Of a DNA stretch of 64,000 bases, positions 26,393-35,500 are shown one piece after another. This DNA comes from Arthrobacter sp. NIO-1057 (GTDB lineage: Bacteria; Actinomycetota; Actinomycetes; Actinomycetales; Micrococcaceae): positions 990 through 64,989 of the forward strand of contig NZ_FMAT01000008.1 in NCBI RefSeq assembly GCF_900094805.1, given 5' to 3'. Within the stretch, counting starts at the first letter, position 1; the number at the start of each line of letters is the position of its first letter. A program made the position numbers and the translations under genes. The notes beneath the pieces were generated by a model that worked only from the letters and a program-made list of their open reading frames with translations, was not told where the DNA came from and searched no databases.

Positions 26393-27493
26393 ATGCTCTC
26401 ATCTCACCTTGCCGGCCCAGTACTGGTCATCGGCACCGGGTTGCTGGGCACCTCGGTGGGTTTGGGCCTGCGCGCCAAAGGCGTGCCGGTCTATCTTTCA
26501 GATGTTTCACCGACCGCCGCCGGGGTCGCCCAAGATATCGGAGCTGGCGTGCTGCTAGAGCAGCGCACCATCGCCCCGGAACTTGTGGTGATCGGTGCTC
26601 CACCGGATGTCACCGCCAACCTGGTGGCAGAAGCCTTGCTGGCCTATCCCAATGCCACCGTGGTGGACATCGCCAGCGTGAAGGGCTCGATCCTGAGCGC
26701 TGTCTTGGCCGATGAGCGTTTGAGCCAGCGTGAAACCTCCCGCTACGTGGGTACGCACCCGATGGCTGGACGCGAAAAATCGGGCCCAGCGGCGGCTCGT
26801 GGTGAGCTGTTCACCTCGATGCCGTGGGTGATTTGCGCCCATGAGGGTGCCGACCCGGCGCGGGTGAAAGTTGCCGAATCCTTGGCTATCGACCTGGGTG
26901 CCACCATGCATCGCATGTCGGTCACCGAGCACGATGAATCGGTCGCGCTGATCAGCCACTTCCCGCAGGCCGCCAGTTCGATGATTGCCTCGCGGCTGCT
27001 GAACGCTCAAGCGCATCAGTTGGCTCTGGCCGGTAACGGTCTGCGCGATACCACCCGTATCGCGGCCAGTGACGAGAAGCTCTGGATCCAGATTTTTTCG
27101 CATAATGCCCCTGCTCTGGTGCCGATTTTGACCGGGATGAAGGAAGACCTCGACCGGCTGATCAACACCTTGCGCGACCCGCAGGGACCCGGTGCGTTGC
27201 TGGATTTGTCCACCTTGATGACCGAAGGTAACGCGGGCAAGGCACGAATCCCTGGCAAGCACGGCGCGCCGCCGCAGGCTTTTGCCCTGGTCACCGTGCT
27301 GGTGGATGACCGTCCAGGACAGATCGCCCAACTGCTCACCGAAATCGGTGAAGCAGGCATTAATATTGAAGATTTGCGCATGGAACACTCTGCAGGCCAC
27401 CAAGTTGGCATGGTGGATGTCTCGGTGGTGCCCGGCCGCCGCGACGAATTGATCGACGTTTTGACTAAGAACGGATGGAAAGTAGCCCAGTGA
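26393..27493 (+). CDS. tyrA: Prephenate dehydrogenase
   Basis: A 366-aa enzyme of tyrosine synthesis. VIGTGLLGTSVGLGLRAKG is the NAD-binding Rossmann motif, YVGTHPMAGREKSGPAAA the substrate-binding segment and VTEHDESVALISHFPQ the helical domain. The last 70 residues form an ACT domain (VDDRPGQIAQLLTEIGEAGI), the usual site of tyrosine feedback. Its stop overlaps the cmk GTG as GTGA. Confidence 0.93.
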   Translation: MLSSHLAGPVLVIGTGLLGTSVGLGLRAKGVPVYLSDVSPTAAGVAQDIGAGVLLEQRTIAPELVVIGAPPDVTANLVAEALLAYPNATVVDIASVKGSILSAVLADERLSQRETSRYVGTHPMAGREKSGPAAARGELFTSMPWVICAHEGADPARVKVAESLAIDLGATMHRMSVTEHDESVALISHFPQAASSMIASRLLNAQAHQLALAGNGLRDTTRIAASDEKLWIQIFSHNAPALVPILTGMKEDLDRLINTLRDPQGPGALLDLSTLMTEGNAGKARIPGKHGAPPQAFALVTVLVDDRPGQIAQLLTEIGEAGINIEDLRMEHSAGHQVGMVDVSVVPGRRDELIDVLTKNGWKVAQ

Positions 27494-28170
27494 GCACCTT
27501 GAATAACGACCAGCTTGTGATCGCCATTGACGGACCAAGCGGCTCCGGCAAGTCCTCGGTGTCCAAGGCCGTCGCCCGCGCCTTGGGTGCCGCGTATCTG
27601 GATACCGGTGCGATGTACCGTGCCATCACCTACTCGGTGCTCGCTGATGGAACCGACCTATCCGATGCCACCGCGATTGCCCAGGCTGTGCGCGATGCTC
27701 AGCTGGAAATCTCGGTCGATCCCGACGCTGAACTAGTCAAGATCGGTGGCGTTGATGTCACCACCGCCATTCGTGAACCGCGCATTTCCGAGCAGGTATC
27801 CACCGTGGCCACCAACCTCGACGCTCGCGCCGAACTGGTGCGTCGTCAGCAGGAAATCATCAAGGCCAATGCGCGCATTGTTGCCGAAGGCCGCGATATC
27901 ACCACCGTGGTCGCTCCTGACGCTAACGCCCGTATTTTGCTCACCGCCTCGGAAGAAGCACGACTGCGCCGACGTGGCCTGCAGCTAGGTGGAAGCCAAA
28001 ACGATGAGCAGCTGGCCACCCAGGTCCTGGCTCGCGATGCGAAAGACTCCACCGTGGTGAACTTCACCCAGGCCGCCGATGGCGTGATGACCGTGGATTC
28101 TTCGGACCTAGATTTTGAACAAACCATCGCTGCGGTGCTTGACGCAATTAGCACTGCAACGAAAAACTAG
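27490..28170 (+). CDS. cmk: Cytidylate kinase
   Basis: A 226-aa (d)CMP kinase. VIAIDGPSGSGKSSVSKAVA is the P-loop, YLDTGAMYRAITY the CMP-binding region and RDITTVVAPDANARILLTAS the later conserved part. GTG at 27490 overlaps the tyrA stop; an in-frame ATG five codons earlier lies inside tyrA and is less likely. Confidence 0.93.
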   Translation: MSTLNNDQLVIAIDGPSGSGKSSVSKAVARALGAAYLDTGAMYRAITYSVLADGTDLSDATAIAQAVRDAQLEISVDPDAELVKIGGVDVTTAIREPRISEQVSTVATNLDARAELVRRQQEIIKANARIVAEGRDITTVVAPDANARILLTASEEARLRRRGLQLGGSQNDEQLATQVLARDAKDSTVVNFTQAADGVMTVDSSDLDFEQTIAAVLDAISTATKN

Positions 28171-28235
28171 CCTAAAGCTGGTGCCCATCCTCGGCGAGAG
28201 CCGATGAAGATTACGATCGCTGTGAAGGGAAAATC

Positions 28236-29768
28236 ATGAGCGAGAACAACTCCACCCACGACGAGGAATTTATCCCCGTTGGAGACGACGATATCGCCGA
28301 GCGCCTGGCCGAACTGAGCGAGGAAGAAGCCGCCATTCGTGCGCAGGCTCTGCTCAGCGGACTGGAAGACTACGAACTAGACGAAGAAGACTCGGCCCTG
28401 CTCGCCGGTCTTGACGAGTTTGATGACGACGACGCCGATGTGGTCATCCCACCGGTACTCGCCGTGATCGGACGCCCCAACGTGGGCAAGTCCACCCTGG
28501 TGAACCGCATTTTGGGTCGCCGCGAAGCCGTGGTGGAAGATACCCCCGGCGTGACGCGTGACCGCGTGTCCTACTCGGCTGAGTGGATGGGCCGGCCCTT
28601 CACCATCGTTGATACCGGTGGTTGGGAGCACGATGCCAAGGGTATCCACGCTTCCGTGGCTGACCAGGCAGAAATCGCTGCCGACGTGGCCGACGCCATC
28701 CTCTTTGTGGTGGATTCGCATGTTGGTGCCACCGCAACCGACGAGGCCGTGGTGAAGATGCTGCGCAAGAAGGGAAAGCCGGTCTTCCTGGTGGCCAACA
28801 AGGTTGACGACTTCAACCAGGAGGCCGAAGCAGCAGTGCTCTGGGGCTTGGGCTTTGGACAGCCATGGCCGGTTTCTGCCTTGCACGGTCGCGGCACCGC
28901 AGACCTCTTGGATGCCGTCATGGAGAAACTTCCGGAGCACTCCGCTTTTGGTGGTTTGATTCCTTCCGGCGGTCCGCGCCGTATCGCGTTGATCGGACGC
29001 CCAAATGTGGGTAAGTCCTCACTGCTGAACAAGTTGGCTGGCTCCGAGCGTGTGGTGGTTGACGACTATGCCGGCACCACCCGCGACCCGGTAGATGAAC
29101 TGATCGAACTGGGCGGAAATGTGTGGCGTTTTGTGGATACCGCAGGTATTCGCCGCCGCCAGCACATGGCTGTGGGTTCGGACTACTACGCTTCCCTGCG
29201 TACGCAAAGTGCCTTGGAGAAGGCAGAAGTTGCTGTCATCTTGTTGGCGGCTAACGAGGTCGTCTCCGAACAGGACGTACGTATCATCCAGCTGGCCATC
29301 GAAGCCGGTCGTGCATTGGTCATCGTCTACAACAAGTGGGACGAAGTTGACGAGGATCGCCGCTACTACCTGGACCAGGAAATCGAGCGCGACCTTGCCC
29401 ACATTGAATGGGCTCCACGCGTGAACATCTCGGCCAAGACCGGATGGCACAAGGACAAGCTGGTTCCTGCGCTGAACACCGCACTGGAATCGTGGGATAA
29501 GCGTATTCCTACCGGAAAGCTCAATGCCTTCCTCGGCGAACTTGTCGCAGCTCATCCGCACCCAGTGCGCGGTGGTAAGCAGCCACGTATCCTCTTCGGA
29601 ACTCAGGCTTCGGCTCGTCCGCCACGCTTCGTGCTCTTCACCACCGGGTTCTTGGATCCTGGCTACCGCCGATTCATCACCCGTCGTCTGCGCGAAACCT
29701 TCGGCTTCGAGGGCACACCGATCGAAGTATCGATGCGAATCCGCGAACGCCGTAGCCGCAAACGCTAG
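28236..29768 (+). CDS. der: Ribosome-assembly GTPase Der (EngA)
   Basis: A 510-aa double GTPase for 50S subunit maturation. The first G domain has [20 protein letters not shown] and NKVD; the second [20 protein letters not shown] and NKWD. A KH-like domain ends the protein ([20 protein letters not shown]). The acidic N-terminal 70 residues before VIGRPNVGK are an actinobacterial extension. GAAGGGA precedes the ATG. Confidence 0.95.
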   Translation: MSENNSTHDEEFIPVGDDDIAERLAELSEEEAAIRAQALLSGLEDYELDEEDSALLAGLDEFDDDDADVVIPPVLAVIGRPNVGKSTLVNRILGRREAVVEDTPGVTRDRVSYSAEWMGRPFTIVDTGGWEHDAKGIHASVADQAEIAADVADAILFVVDSHVGATATDEAVVKMLRKKGKPVFLVANKVDDFNQEAEAAVLWGLGFGQPWPVSALHGRGTADLLDAVMEKLPEHSAFGGLIPSGGPRRIALIGRPNVGKSSLLNKLAGSERVVVDDYAGTTRDPVDELIELGGNVWRFVDTAGIRRRQHMAVGSDYYASLRTQSALEKAEVAVILLAANEVVSEQDVRIIQLAIEAGRALVIVYNKWDEVDEDRRYYLDQEIERDLAHIEWAPRVNISAKTGWHKDKLVPALNTALESWDKRIPTGKLNAFLGELVAAHPHPVRGGKQPRILFGTQASARPPRFVLFTTGFLDPGYRRFITRRLRETFGFEGTPIEVSMRIRERRSRKR

Positions 29769-29778
29769 AGTTCGAAAT

Positions 29779-29807
29779 TAGCCCTTCACTTGGTGTAGGG
29801 TAATAAC
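29779..29807 (+). promoter_or_regulatory. Possible tRNA-Pro promoter
   Basis: TTAGCC, 17 bases, TAATAA, about 61 bases before the tRNA. The -35 matches consensus only partly. Confidence 0.35.
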
Positions 29808-29868
29808 GGAGCTTTTGCAGACGGCACCCTTGGTTCTCACGACTTGGGGATAACGGCTGCGGAGGCAT

Positions 29869-29942
29869 CGGGCTATGGCGCAGCTTGGTAGCGCGCCTCA
29901 CTGGGGGTGAGGAGGCCGTGGGTTCAAATCCCGCTAGCCCGA
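29869..29942 (+). tRNA. tRNA-Pro (anticodon GGG)
   Basis: All four stems pair: acceptor CGGGCTA/TAGCCCG, D stem GCGC/GCGC, anticodon stem CCTCA/TGAGG around loop CTGGGGG, T stem GTGGG/CCCGC with TTCAAAT loop. The anticodon GGG reads CCC and CCU. CCA is not encoded. No mobile element borders it here. Confidence 0.97.
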
Positions 29943-29951
29943 CCGAAAAGC

Positions 29952-29984
29952 ATAACCCCGTCGAGAGCAATCTCGGCGGGGTTT
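29952..29984 (+). terminator. Terminator after tRNA-Pro
   Basis: ACCCCGTCGAGA, loop GCAA region, TCTCGGCGGGGTTTT. Compact GC stem followed by four T. Confidence 0.9.
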
Positions 29985-30019
29985 TGTGCTGTCTTGCACA
30001 AGCTCGGAAAGGTCATCGA

Positions 30020-30862
30020 ATGCAGCGTCGTTTCTACCAGGTGGATGTTTTCAGCAGTACACCCTATAAGGGCAACCCGGTCGGTGTCGTGCTCGACGGG
30101 CAAGGCCTAGAAACTGAAGCGATGCAAGCCTATTCGCTCTGGTCCAATCTCTCCGAAGTCACTTACGTTTTGCCAGCAAGCGCTGATCAAGCGGATTTTC
30201 AATTCCGTATTTTTGCCAGGCAACATGAGTACCGTTTTGCCGGTCATCCGGCCCTTGGGACCGCTCGTGCCTGGTTGGATGCCGGTGGTGTTCCACAAAA
30301 CCCACGACAATTGATCTTGGAGTGCGGGGCCGGACTGGTGCCAATCAATATCGATGGCGATGTTCTTTCCTTCGCATCGCCAGCAAGCATCCGTTCAGGG
30401 GACCTTGAGGCTGATGAGTTGAAGGAACTGGTCACCATCCTTGATATCGATCCGGCCACGGTTAAAGACTCGCAATGGGTGGATAACGGGCCGGGGTGGG
30501 CTGCGGTGTTGCTCGAAAATTCTGAGCAAGTCTTAGAAATTGTCCCCAAAATTCCACAACGGCCAGGACGCTGGAAGATCGGAGTCATCGGCGCCTTGCC
30601 TCAGGAACGTTCGCCAGAGAAATTTGAATTCCGTGCACTGACCATTGAAGATGGTGCACTCCGTGAGGATCCGGTGACAGGAAGCCTCAACGGCGCTGCC
30701 ACCGACTGGTTAATTGAGGCTGGATTCGCCACCGCTCCACTGATCAACCGACAGGGAAGCAAAGTCGGCAGACAGGGGAGAGTTTATCTGGATCGACAGG
30801 ACTCTCAACTCTGGGTCGGTGGGGCGACAACGATATTGATCAGCGGGACCATCGAGCTCTAA
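30020..30862 (+). CDS. PhzF-family isomerase-like protein
   Basis: A 280-aa PhzF/diaminopimelate-epimerase-fold protein. It begins RRFYQVDVFSSTPYKGNPV, contains FAGHPALGTARAWL and ends with EDPVTGSLNGAATDWLIEAG, both family signatures; the catalytic Glu expected after the NLSEVT segment is present. The reaction catalysed by most family members is unknown; only the phenazine enzyme PhzF is well defined and no phenazine genes lie here. Start ATG at 30020 with GGAAAGG upstream. Confidence 0.87.
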   Translation: MQRRFYQVDVFSSTPYKGNPVGVVLDGQGLETEAMQAYSLWSNLSEVTYVLPASADQADFQFRIFARQHEYRFAGHPALGTARAWLDAGGVPQNPRQLILECGAGLVPINIDGDVLSFASPASIRSGDLEADELKELVTILDIDPATVKDSQWVDNGPGWAAVLLENSEQVLEIVPKIPQRPGRWKIGVIGALPQERSPEKFEFRALTIEDGALREDPVTGSLNGAATDWLIEAGFATAPLINRQGSKVGRQGRVYLDRQDSQLWVGGATTILISGTIEL

Positions 30863-30901
30863 AGACAAATTTCTTGTCACGCTCTGGCAATGGACATAGT
30901 C

Positions 30902-30931
30902 TTGAACGATGGGAACGATAATTTGTAGGAT
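30902..30931 (+). promoter_or_regulatory. Promoter of the ABC-F gene
   Basis: TTGAAC, 18 bases, TAGGAT. Transcription would start near 30938, leaving a leader of about 125 bases. Confidence 0.6.
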
Positions 30932-30935
30932 CTTC

Positions 30936-31001
30936 GCGCGGTAACTAACGCGCAATTTTGCGTCCTAGCATCCAATCACGTTCTGGCATCTTTGTGATGC
31001 C
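30936..31001 (+). promoter_or_regulatory. Structured leader of the ABC-F gene (candidate attenuator)
   Basis: Two hairpins: GCGCG-N8-CGCGC followed by AATTTTG at 30936-30958, and GGCATC-TTTGT-GATGCC at 30985-31001. A 27-codon ATG frame opens at 30997 inside the second hairpin and runs past the ABC-F start. The arrangement resembles ribosome-mediated attenuators of antibiotic-resistance genes, but no classic leader peptide is proven. Confidence 0.4.
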
Positions 31002-31063
31002 TCATGAACGCCAGCGAGCCGAGCCCACTGAGGCGCGACTCTGGCAACAGGCAGGAACATCCC

Positions 31064-32770
31064 ATGACTCACCCACATGAAGGGCGCCAAGTTGCGTCCC
31101 AGAACTTAGATCATTCCCCAGACTACATTTGCTCTCTGCGTGGTATCAGCGTCAGTTTCGGCGATCGAGACGTGCTGGTTGACTGCGACCTGACAATCTC
31201 AGCCAGGGAACGATTGGCGGTGCTCGGTGATAACGGTTCGGGCAAGTCCACCTTGATGCGCGTCATCGCAGGAAATCTGAACGCCGATCGTGGTCAACGC
31301 GAGATGAACGCGCCCGGGGCAGTAGCCTTTGCGGCCCAGAATCCACAGTTTGCAGCGTCCGCGACTATTCAACAGGTGATTGATTCCTATCATGCTCGCT
31401 TCCGCGAGCTGGAGAATTTGATGAGGATTATCAGCCAAAAGCTCCCTGATGCACAGGGTGCGGCAGCTGAACGGCTCATGTCCCAGCTTCAGCAGGTCAC
31501 TGATATCTATGAAGCCGCCGATGGCTACACCGTTAACCAACGACTGGATAGCGCGCTACAGCAACTTGGCTTGGGGGAGTTGGATCGTGAAAGTGAAGTA
31601 TCCCGACTTTCCGGTGGGCAACGCTCACGTCTGGCCCTTGCTTGTGTGCTTTGCTCTAGCGCGCAGTTATTGTTGCTCGATGAGCCGACCAATGACCTGG
31701 ATGAAGCCGCACTGACCTGGCTGGAGAGATGCCTCGACAGGCATCGTGGAGCGATGGTGATAATCACCCACGACCGTATGTTTCTCCAGCGTTTTGCACG
31801 TTCCATTCTTGAAGTTCAGGAGGGAAGACTGAATCGGTACGGTAATGGCTACGATGGTTATCTGCATGCCAAAGAGCAAGAGCATATCTCGGCTGCAGAA
31901 GCTTATGCTGCGTGGAGTGCGGACATGGAGCATTCCCGAAAACTCGTGGAAAAGAACGCTTCGCGGGTAGCCGCGATTCCTCGAAAAATGGAAATGGCGG
32001 CCTTTGGACACCGCAATTTTCGTACGCGAGAGCGTAGCCACGGATCCACCTCCAAAATTCGACAAGCCAAATCTCGGATCGAAGAATTGGAAGCTCGGCC
32101 TGTACCCAAGCCGGCCACGGAGCTTGAATTCTCTATGCCACCAGGTAGCAGCGCTTGTGAAAACACACAGGTACTGATCCAGGTTCGCAATGCGCAACGC
32201 GATGTGGCTCCGAAACTCCGAACAGGCTCGTTTGAGATTAATCTTGGCGAACGCTGGTTGGTGACCGGGCCGAATGGAGCTGGGAAAACCTCCCTGCTGA
32301 AAATGTTGGCTGGTGAATTGGCTGAGAACAGTGGTCAGGTCCAGCGAGCCTCGCAGATTCGTTGTGCGTGGCTACGACAAGAGCTTGGGGAGTTACCCGG
32401 GCAGAGCCTGATTGAGGCATTTGCGTTGGCAACAGATCAATACTTAGAAGATGCCGCCGAAGCGCTGGCCAAGCTGGGCTTATTTATGCCGGAGGATTTC
32501 GAGCGACATCCGCAGGCTTTGTCCGTCGGACAACGCCGGCGACTCGAATTGGCGATCGCCGTGAGCTCTGAGGCTCAGGTGTTGTTCTTGGACGAGCCCA
32601 CAAACCATATTTCGCCGGTGCTTGTCGAACAGCTTGAAAGCGCGTTGGAGGACTACCCCGGAACGGTCATTACCGTCAGCCATGATCGTCGATGGCATCA
32701 AAAGCTCAAGGAGCGTGGCCCCCTGCATCGGTTGCAGGTCCAAGATGGGTATGTCCAAGTTGTTCGCTAA
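31064..32770 (+). CDS. ABC-F family ATPase (ribosome-protection type)
   Basis: A 568-aa soluble protein with two ABC ATPase domains and no membrane segment. First domain: LGDNGSGKSTLMRVIAG, signature RLSGGQRSRLALA, Walker B LLLLDEPTNDLD. Second: TGPNGAGKTSLLKMLAG, signature LSVGQRRRLELA, Walker B VLFLDEPTNHIS. The charged linker between them (KMEMAAFGHRNFRTRER, SKIRQAKSRIEELEA) resembles that of actinomycete macrolide-resistance ABC-F proteins such as TlrC and CarA. Proteins of this kind displace antibiotics from the ribosome; its drug, if any, is unknown. Start ATG at 31064 with GCAGGAAC upstream. Confidence 0.85.
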   Translation: MTHPHEGRQVASQNLDHSPDYICSLRGISVSFGDRDVLVDCDLTISARERLAVLGDNGSGKSTLMRVIAGNLNADRGQREMNAPGAVAFAAQNPQFAASATIQQVIDSYHARFRELENLMRIISQKLPDAQGAAAERLMSQLQQVTDIYEAADGYTVNQRLDSALQQLGLGELDRESEVSRLSGGQRSRLALACVLCSSAQLLLLDEPTNDLDEAALTWLERCLDRHRGAMVIITHDRMFLQRFARSILEVQEGRLNRYGNGYDGYLHAKEQEHISAAEAYAAWSADMEHSRKLVEKNASRVAAIPRKMEMAAFGHRNFRTRERSHGSTSKIRQAKSRIEELEARPVPKPATELEFSMPPGSSACENTQVLIQVRNAQRDVAPKLRTGSFEINLGERWLVTGPNGAGKTSLLKMLAGELAENSGQVQRASQIRCAWLRQELGELPGQSLIEAFALATDQYLEDAAEALAKLGLFMPEDFERHPQALSVGQRRRLELAIAVSSEAQVLFLDEPTNHISPVLVEQLESALEDYPGTVITVSHDRRWHQKLKERGPLHRLQVQDGYVQVVR

Positions 32771-32811
32771 GAACTCCCATCAGGCTCATTAGTAGTAACT
32801 TCCGTGACTAG

Positions 32812-32851
32812 CGCCCCAGCAAACCTTTGAACTTAGAAGGTTGGCTGGGGC
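32812..32851 (+). terminator. Hairpin after the ABC-F gene
   Basis: GCCCCAGCAAACCTT, short loop, AAGGTTGGCTGGGGC with one mismatch, followed by TCCTTCGTGTTT. Probable terminator, weak T-run. Confidence 0.65.
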
Positions 32852-33016
32852 TCCTTCGTGTTTGCGGGGCGAGGGAAGCCACCGAACCGCTGACCTTCTT
32901 GTGCTGGAGCTCACGGATTGTATATGATCAGTGTGCGATAAAAGATTAGAGTGTTCGTTTATAGAACTTATGACGAGAAGTTTGATGGCGCTGTTAGAGA
33001 ATTGGGGAATGAAACA

Positions 33017-34909
33017 ATGCAGTTTCACCACAACGGGTATGTGTCCGCTGATCCACGAGTACAGCCAGTTGCCGGGGCGGGGATCGACCGTCCCACTGAG
33101 CTGCCCGAGGAGATGGATGTACTGATTGTCGGCACGGGACCGGCCGGCATCATTGCTGCGGCCCAGCTCTCTCAGTTCCCAGATGTTCATACCCGAATTA
33201 TTGACCGCCGTCCCGGGCGTCTTGAGATCGGGCAGGCCGATGGCATCCAGTCTCGGACCGTCGAGACTTTCCAGGCCTTTGGGTTTGCAGAGCGCATCAC
33301 TTCAGAGGCGTATGTCATCAAAGAGACCACTTTCTGGAATCCAGATCCGAAAAACCCGGAGCGCATTATCCGCACCGACCGTACCGCGGATGATCCAACG
33401 GGCATTAGCGAATTCCCGCATTTGGTCGTGAATCAGGCACGCGTGATCGATTATTTTGCTGAATACGCCCACAACGCACCAACACGCATCGCACCGGATT
33501 TCGGTTGGGACTTTCAGGAGCTCGTAGTCGAGCACGGCCACGACTACCCAGTGAAAGCAACGTTGCTTGGCTGCGGGGAAGAGAATCAAAGTGTTCAGCG
33601 CGTGGTTCGAGCCAAATATGTTGTCGGAGCTGATGGTGCACGAAGCAATGTTCGGCGTTCTATTGGTGCCAAACTTTCAGGCGACAAAGCTAATCATGCC
33701 TGGGGAGTTATGGACACGTTGGCGATTACCGATTTCCCCGATGTGCGCACCAAGTGTGCAATCCACTCTCAAGCAGGTTCGATTCTGTTGATCCCTCGTG
33801 AAGGTGGACAGCTCTTTCGTTTGTACGTCGACTTAGGGGAAGTGCCTGAAGATGACAACGGCACGGTGCGCCAGACTCCGCTGGAAGAAATTATTGAGCG
33901 CGCCACAGCAATTCTGAACCCCTACTCGCTAGAAGTGAAGGACGTAGCTTGGCATAGTGTCTACGAGGTCGGACACCGGCTGGCCGATCGTTTTGATGAC
34001 GTTCTCCTTGAAGAAAGTGGCCATAAAGAGCCCCGAGTCTTTATCACGGGCGATGCCTGCCATACGCACTCAGCGAAAGCTGGGCAAGGGATGAACGTAT
34101 CCATGCAGGACGGCTTTAACCTTGCCTGGAAACTTGGGTATGTCCTGTCCGGACTAGCCCCCGCAGGTCTTTTGCGGACCTATTCGGCGGAACGCAAGCT
34201 GATTGCTCAAGACCTAATCAATTTTGATAAGCAATGGTCTTCCATCATGGCCGCAACTCCGGAAACCTTGCAGGGCCAGGAGGGAGCAGCTGAGTTTTAT
34301 GTGCGCACCGCCGAATTTCCCGCCGGTTTTATGACGGAATATGCTCCATCGATACTCACCGCGCAACACACTCACCAAAGCCTTGCAGCGGGCTACCCGA
34401 TAGGCAAACGGTTCAAATCTTCTACCGTAATAAGGGTCGCCGACGCTAACCCAAAGCACCTAGGACACCATCATCGGGCTGACGGTCGTTACCGAATTTA
34501 CGTTTTTGCTGATCAAGCTGGAGTTGGTGCACCAGGCACGGTCGCTAGCCTAGCTCAGTGGTTGTTGGAGTCCAGGAATTCGCCGATTGGGCGATTCACG
34601 CCGAAGGGTGCAGATCTTGACGCACTCTTTGACGTGAAGGTGATCTACCAGCAGGACTACACTTCCATCAACGTTAATGACGCGCCGAAGATCTTCCGCC
34701 CGAACAGCGGAGAATTTGGACTCATGGATTACGAGAAGATTTACACAACCTTGGACTCCTCCTCCAATATTTTTGAGGAGCGTCAAATTTCGCGTGATGG
34801 AGCGATTGTCATCGTTCGACCGGATATGTATGTTGCTAACGTTCTGCCGCTGGATGCATTTGAAGAATTCGCCGGTTTCTTTGACGGTATTTTGACCCCT
34901 CAGGACTAA
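33017..34909 (+). CDS. mobA: FAD-dependent aromatic monooxygenase, 3-hydroxybenzoate 4-monooxygenase (MobA) type
   Basis: A 630-aa flavoprotein hydroxylase. VLIVGTGPAGIIAAAQLSQF near residue 35 binds FAD, VVGADGARSNVRRSIG is the DG motif, and FITGDACHTHSAKAGQGMNV the GD motif. The N-terminus (MQFHHNGYVSADPRVQP) and thioredoxin-like C-terminal domain (MDYEKIYTT, IVIVRPDMYVANVLPLD) agree with MobA and phenol 2-monooxygenases. It would use NADPH and O2 to hydroxylate a phenolic acid. Start ATG at 33017 with GGGGA upstream; the frame extends 22 codons earlier without support. No ring-cleavage genes lie nearby, so the pathway is incomplete here. Confidence 0.87.
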   Translation: MQFHHNGYVSADPRVQPVAGAGIDRPTELPEEMDVLIVGTGPAGIIAAAQLSQFPDVHTRIIDRRPGRLEIGQADGIQSRTVETFQAFGFAERITSEAYVIKETTFWNPDPKNPERIIRTDRTADDPTGISEFPHLVVNQARVIDYFAEYAHNAPTRIAPDFGWDFQELVVEHGHDYPVKATLLGCGEENQSVQRVVRAKYVVGADGARSNVRRSIGAKLSGDKANHAWGVMDTLAITDFPDVRTKCAIHSQAGSILLIPREGGQLFRLYVDLGEVPEDDNGTVRQTPLEEIIERATAILNPYSLEVKDVAWHSVYEVGHRLADRFDDVLLEESGHKEPRVFITGDACHTHSAKAGQGMNVSMQDGFNLAWKLGYVLSGLAPAGLLRTYSAERKLIAQDLINFDKQWSSIMAATPETLQGQEGAAEFYVRTAEFPAGFMTEYAPSILTAQHTHQSLAAGYPIGKRFKSSTVIRVADANPKHLGHHHRADGRYRIYVFADQAGVGAPGTVASLAQWLLESRNSPIGRFTPKGADLDALFDVKVIYQQDYTSINVNDAPKIFRPNSGEFGLMDYEKIYTTLDSSSNIFEERQISRDGAIVIVRPDMYVANVLPLDAFEEFAGFFDGILTPQD

Positions 34910-34924
34910 CTAGCGTTCTAGGGA

Positions 34925-34967
34925 ACTTGGTGAGGTTCGTTCCCCTAGGGGGCGGGCCTTGCCAAGT
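34925..34967. terminator. Hairpin downstream of mobA
   Basis: ACTTGG with TGAGG, an inner CCCCTAGGGG palindrome, then CCTTG and CCAAGT. No T-run; could be a terminator or a processing site between mobA and the peptide gene. Confidence 0.4.
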
Positions 34968-35009
34968 GCTAGAGACGAATGGTTAAGGAATATTTCTAGC
35001 GCGCAAAGA

Positions 35010-35027
35010 GTTGATATTACTGTCAAC
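35010..35027. promoter_or_regulatory. Inverted repeat GTTGA-N8-TCAAC before the 41-aa peptide gene
   Basis: GTTGATATTACTGTCAAC lies directly before GATAAT (35029-35034), a likely -10, so a protein bound here would contact the promoter. The arms TTGA-N8-TCAA recur upstream of the VOC gene. Confidence 0.5.
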
Positions 35028-35055
35028 TGATAATGATCCCGGGGAGGCTAACGGT

Positions 35056-35181
35056 ATGAGCCAGGAGTTTAGTTTTGACCTTCAACAGGTTGTTGAATCG
35101 GACTTGATCTGCACTGATGGCGTCTGTTTTGTTCCGACTACTGGTGATTCAACTGGTCCAACAGAAAATCTCGCAGAATAA
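35056..35181 (+). CDS. Unrecognised 41-aa peptide with a CxxxxC motif
   Basis: ATG at 35056 has GGGGAGG eight bases upstream, one of the best ribosome binding sites in this region, and the frame ends at TAA 35181. The peptide begins MSQEFSFDLQQVVE, has the core SDLICTDGVCFVP with its only two Cys, and ends in a Thr/Gly/Ser-rich acidic tail. There is no signal peptide or membrane segment. Its 3' end overlaps the 3' end of the DUF488 gene on the other strand by 44 bases. It could be a small metal- or redox-active protein, or a RiPP-like precursor; no modification enzyme is seen next to it. I do not recognise the family. Confidence 0.55.
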   Translation: MSQEFSFDLQQVVESDLICTDGVCFVPTTGDSTGPTENLAE

Positions 35182-35500
35182 TCGCATGATTTACCTGTTC
35201 ATCTCGGGCCGCAAAAACTAGTGTGACCTTTGGTAGCTGATCGAGTTGCTCCAGAAACTCGTCAACAGCGGGGTTCTGATTTAATTCGGTTCTGTAATAC
35301 CGGGCAAATTCCGCAAAACGATCAGGGTCATGGTTCCAGGACTTTCGTAGTTCAGAACTTGGGGCAATTGATTTGGCCCACTGATCGATCTTGAGTTTAA
35401 CTTTGGTGAGACCTCGTGGCCACAAACGATCTACCAGTATTCGGTAGCCGTCACTCTCCTCTGGTTCGGCGTAAGCGCGCTTAATGAGAATTTCTGTCAT
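35138..35500 (-). CDS. DUF488 family protein (YeaO-like)
   Basis: A 120-aa protein starting MTEILIKRAYAEPEESDGYR and containing ILVDRLWPRGLTK and a WNHDPDRFAEFARYYRTEL helix, the DUF488 signature. The family has conserved Asp/Arg/Trp residues but no settled biochemical function. AGGTGGACC precedes the ATG. It reads convergently into the 41-aa peptide gene. Confidence 0.9.
   Translation of the reverse strand: MTEILIKRAYAEPEESDGYRILVDRLWPRGLTKVKLKIDQWAKSIAPSSELRKSWNHDPDRFAEFARYYRTELNQNPAVDEFLEQLDQLPKVTLVFAARDEQVNHAIILRDFLLDQLNHQ

Noticed and set aside
29869-29942. tRNA-Pro as an integration site
   Set aside because: No integrase or duplicated tRNA end lies next to it; following genes have ordinary composition.
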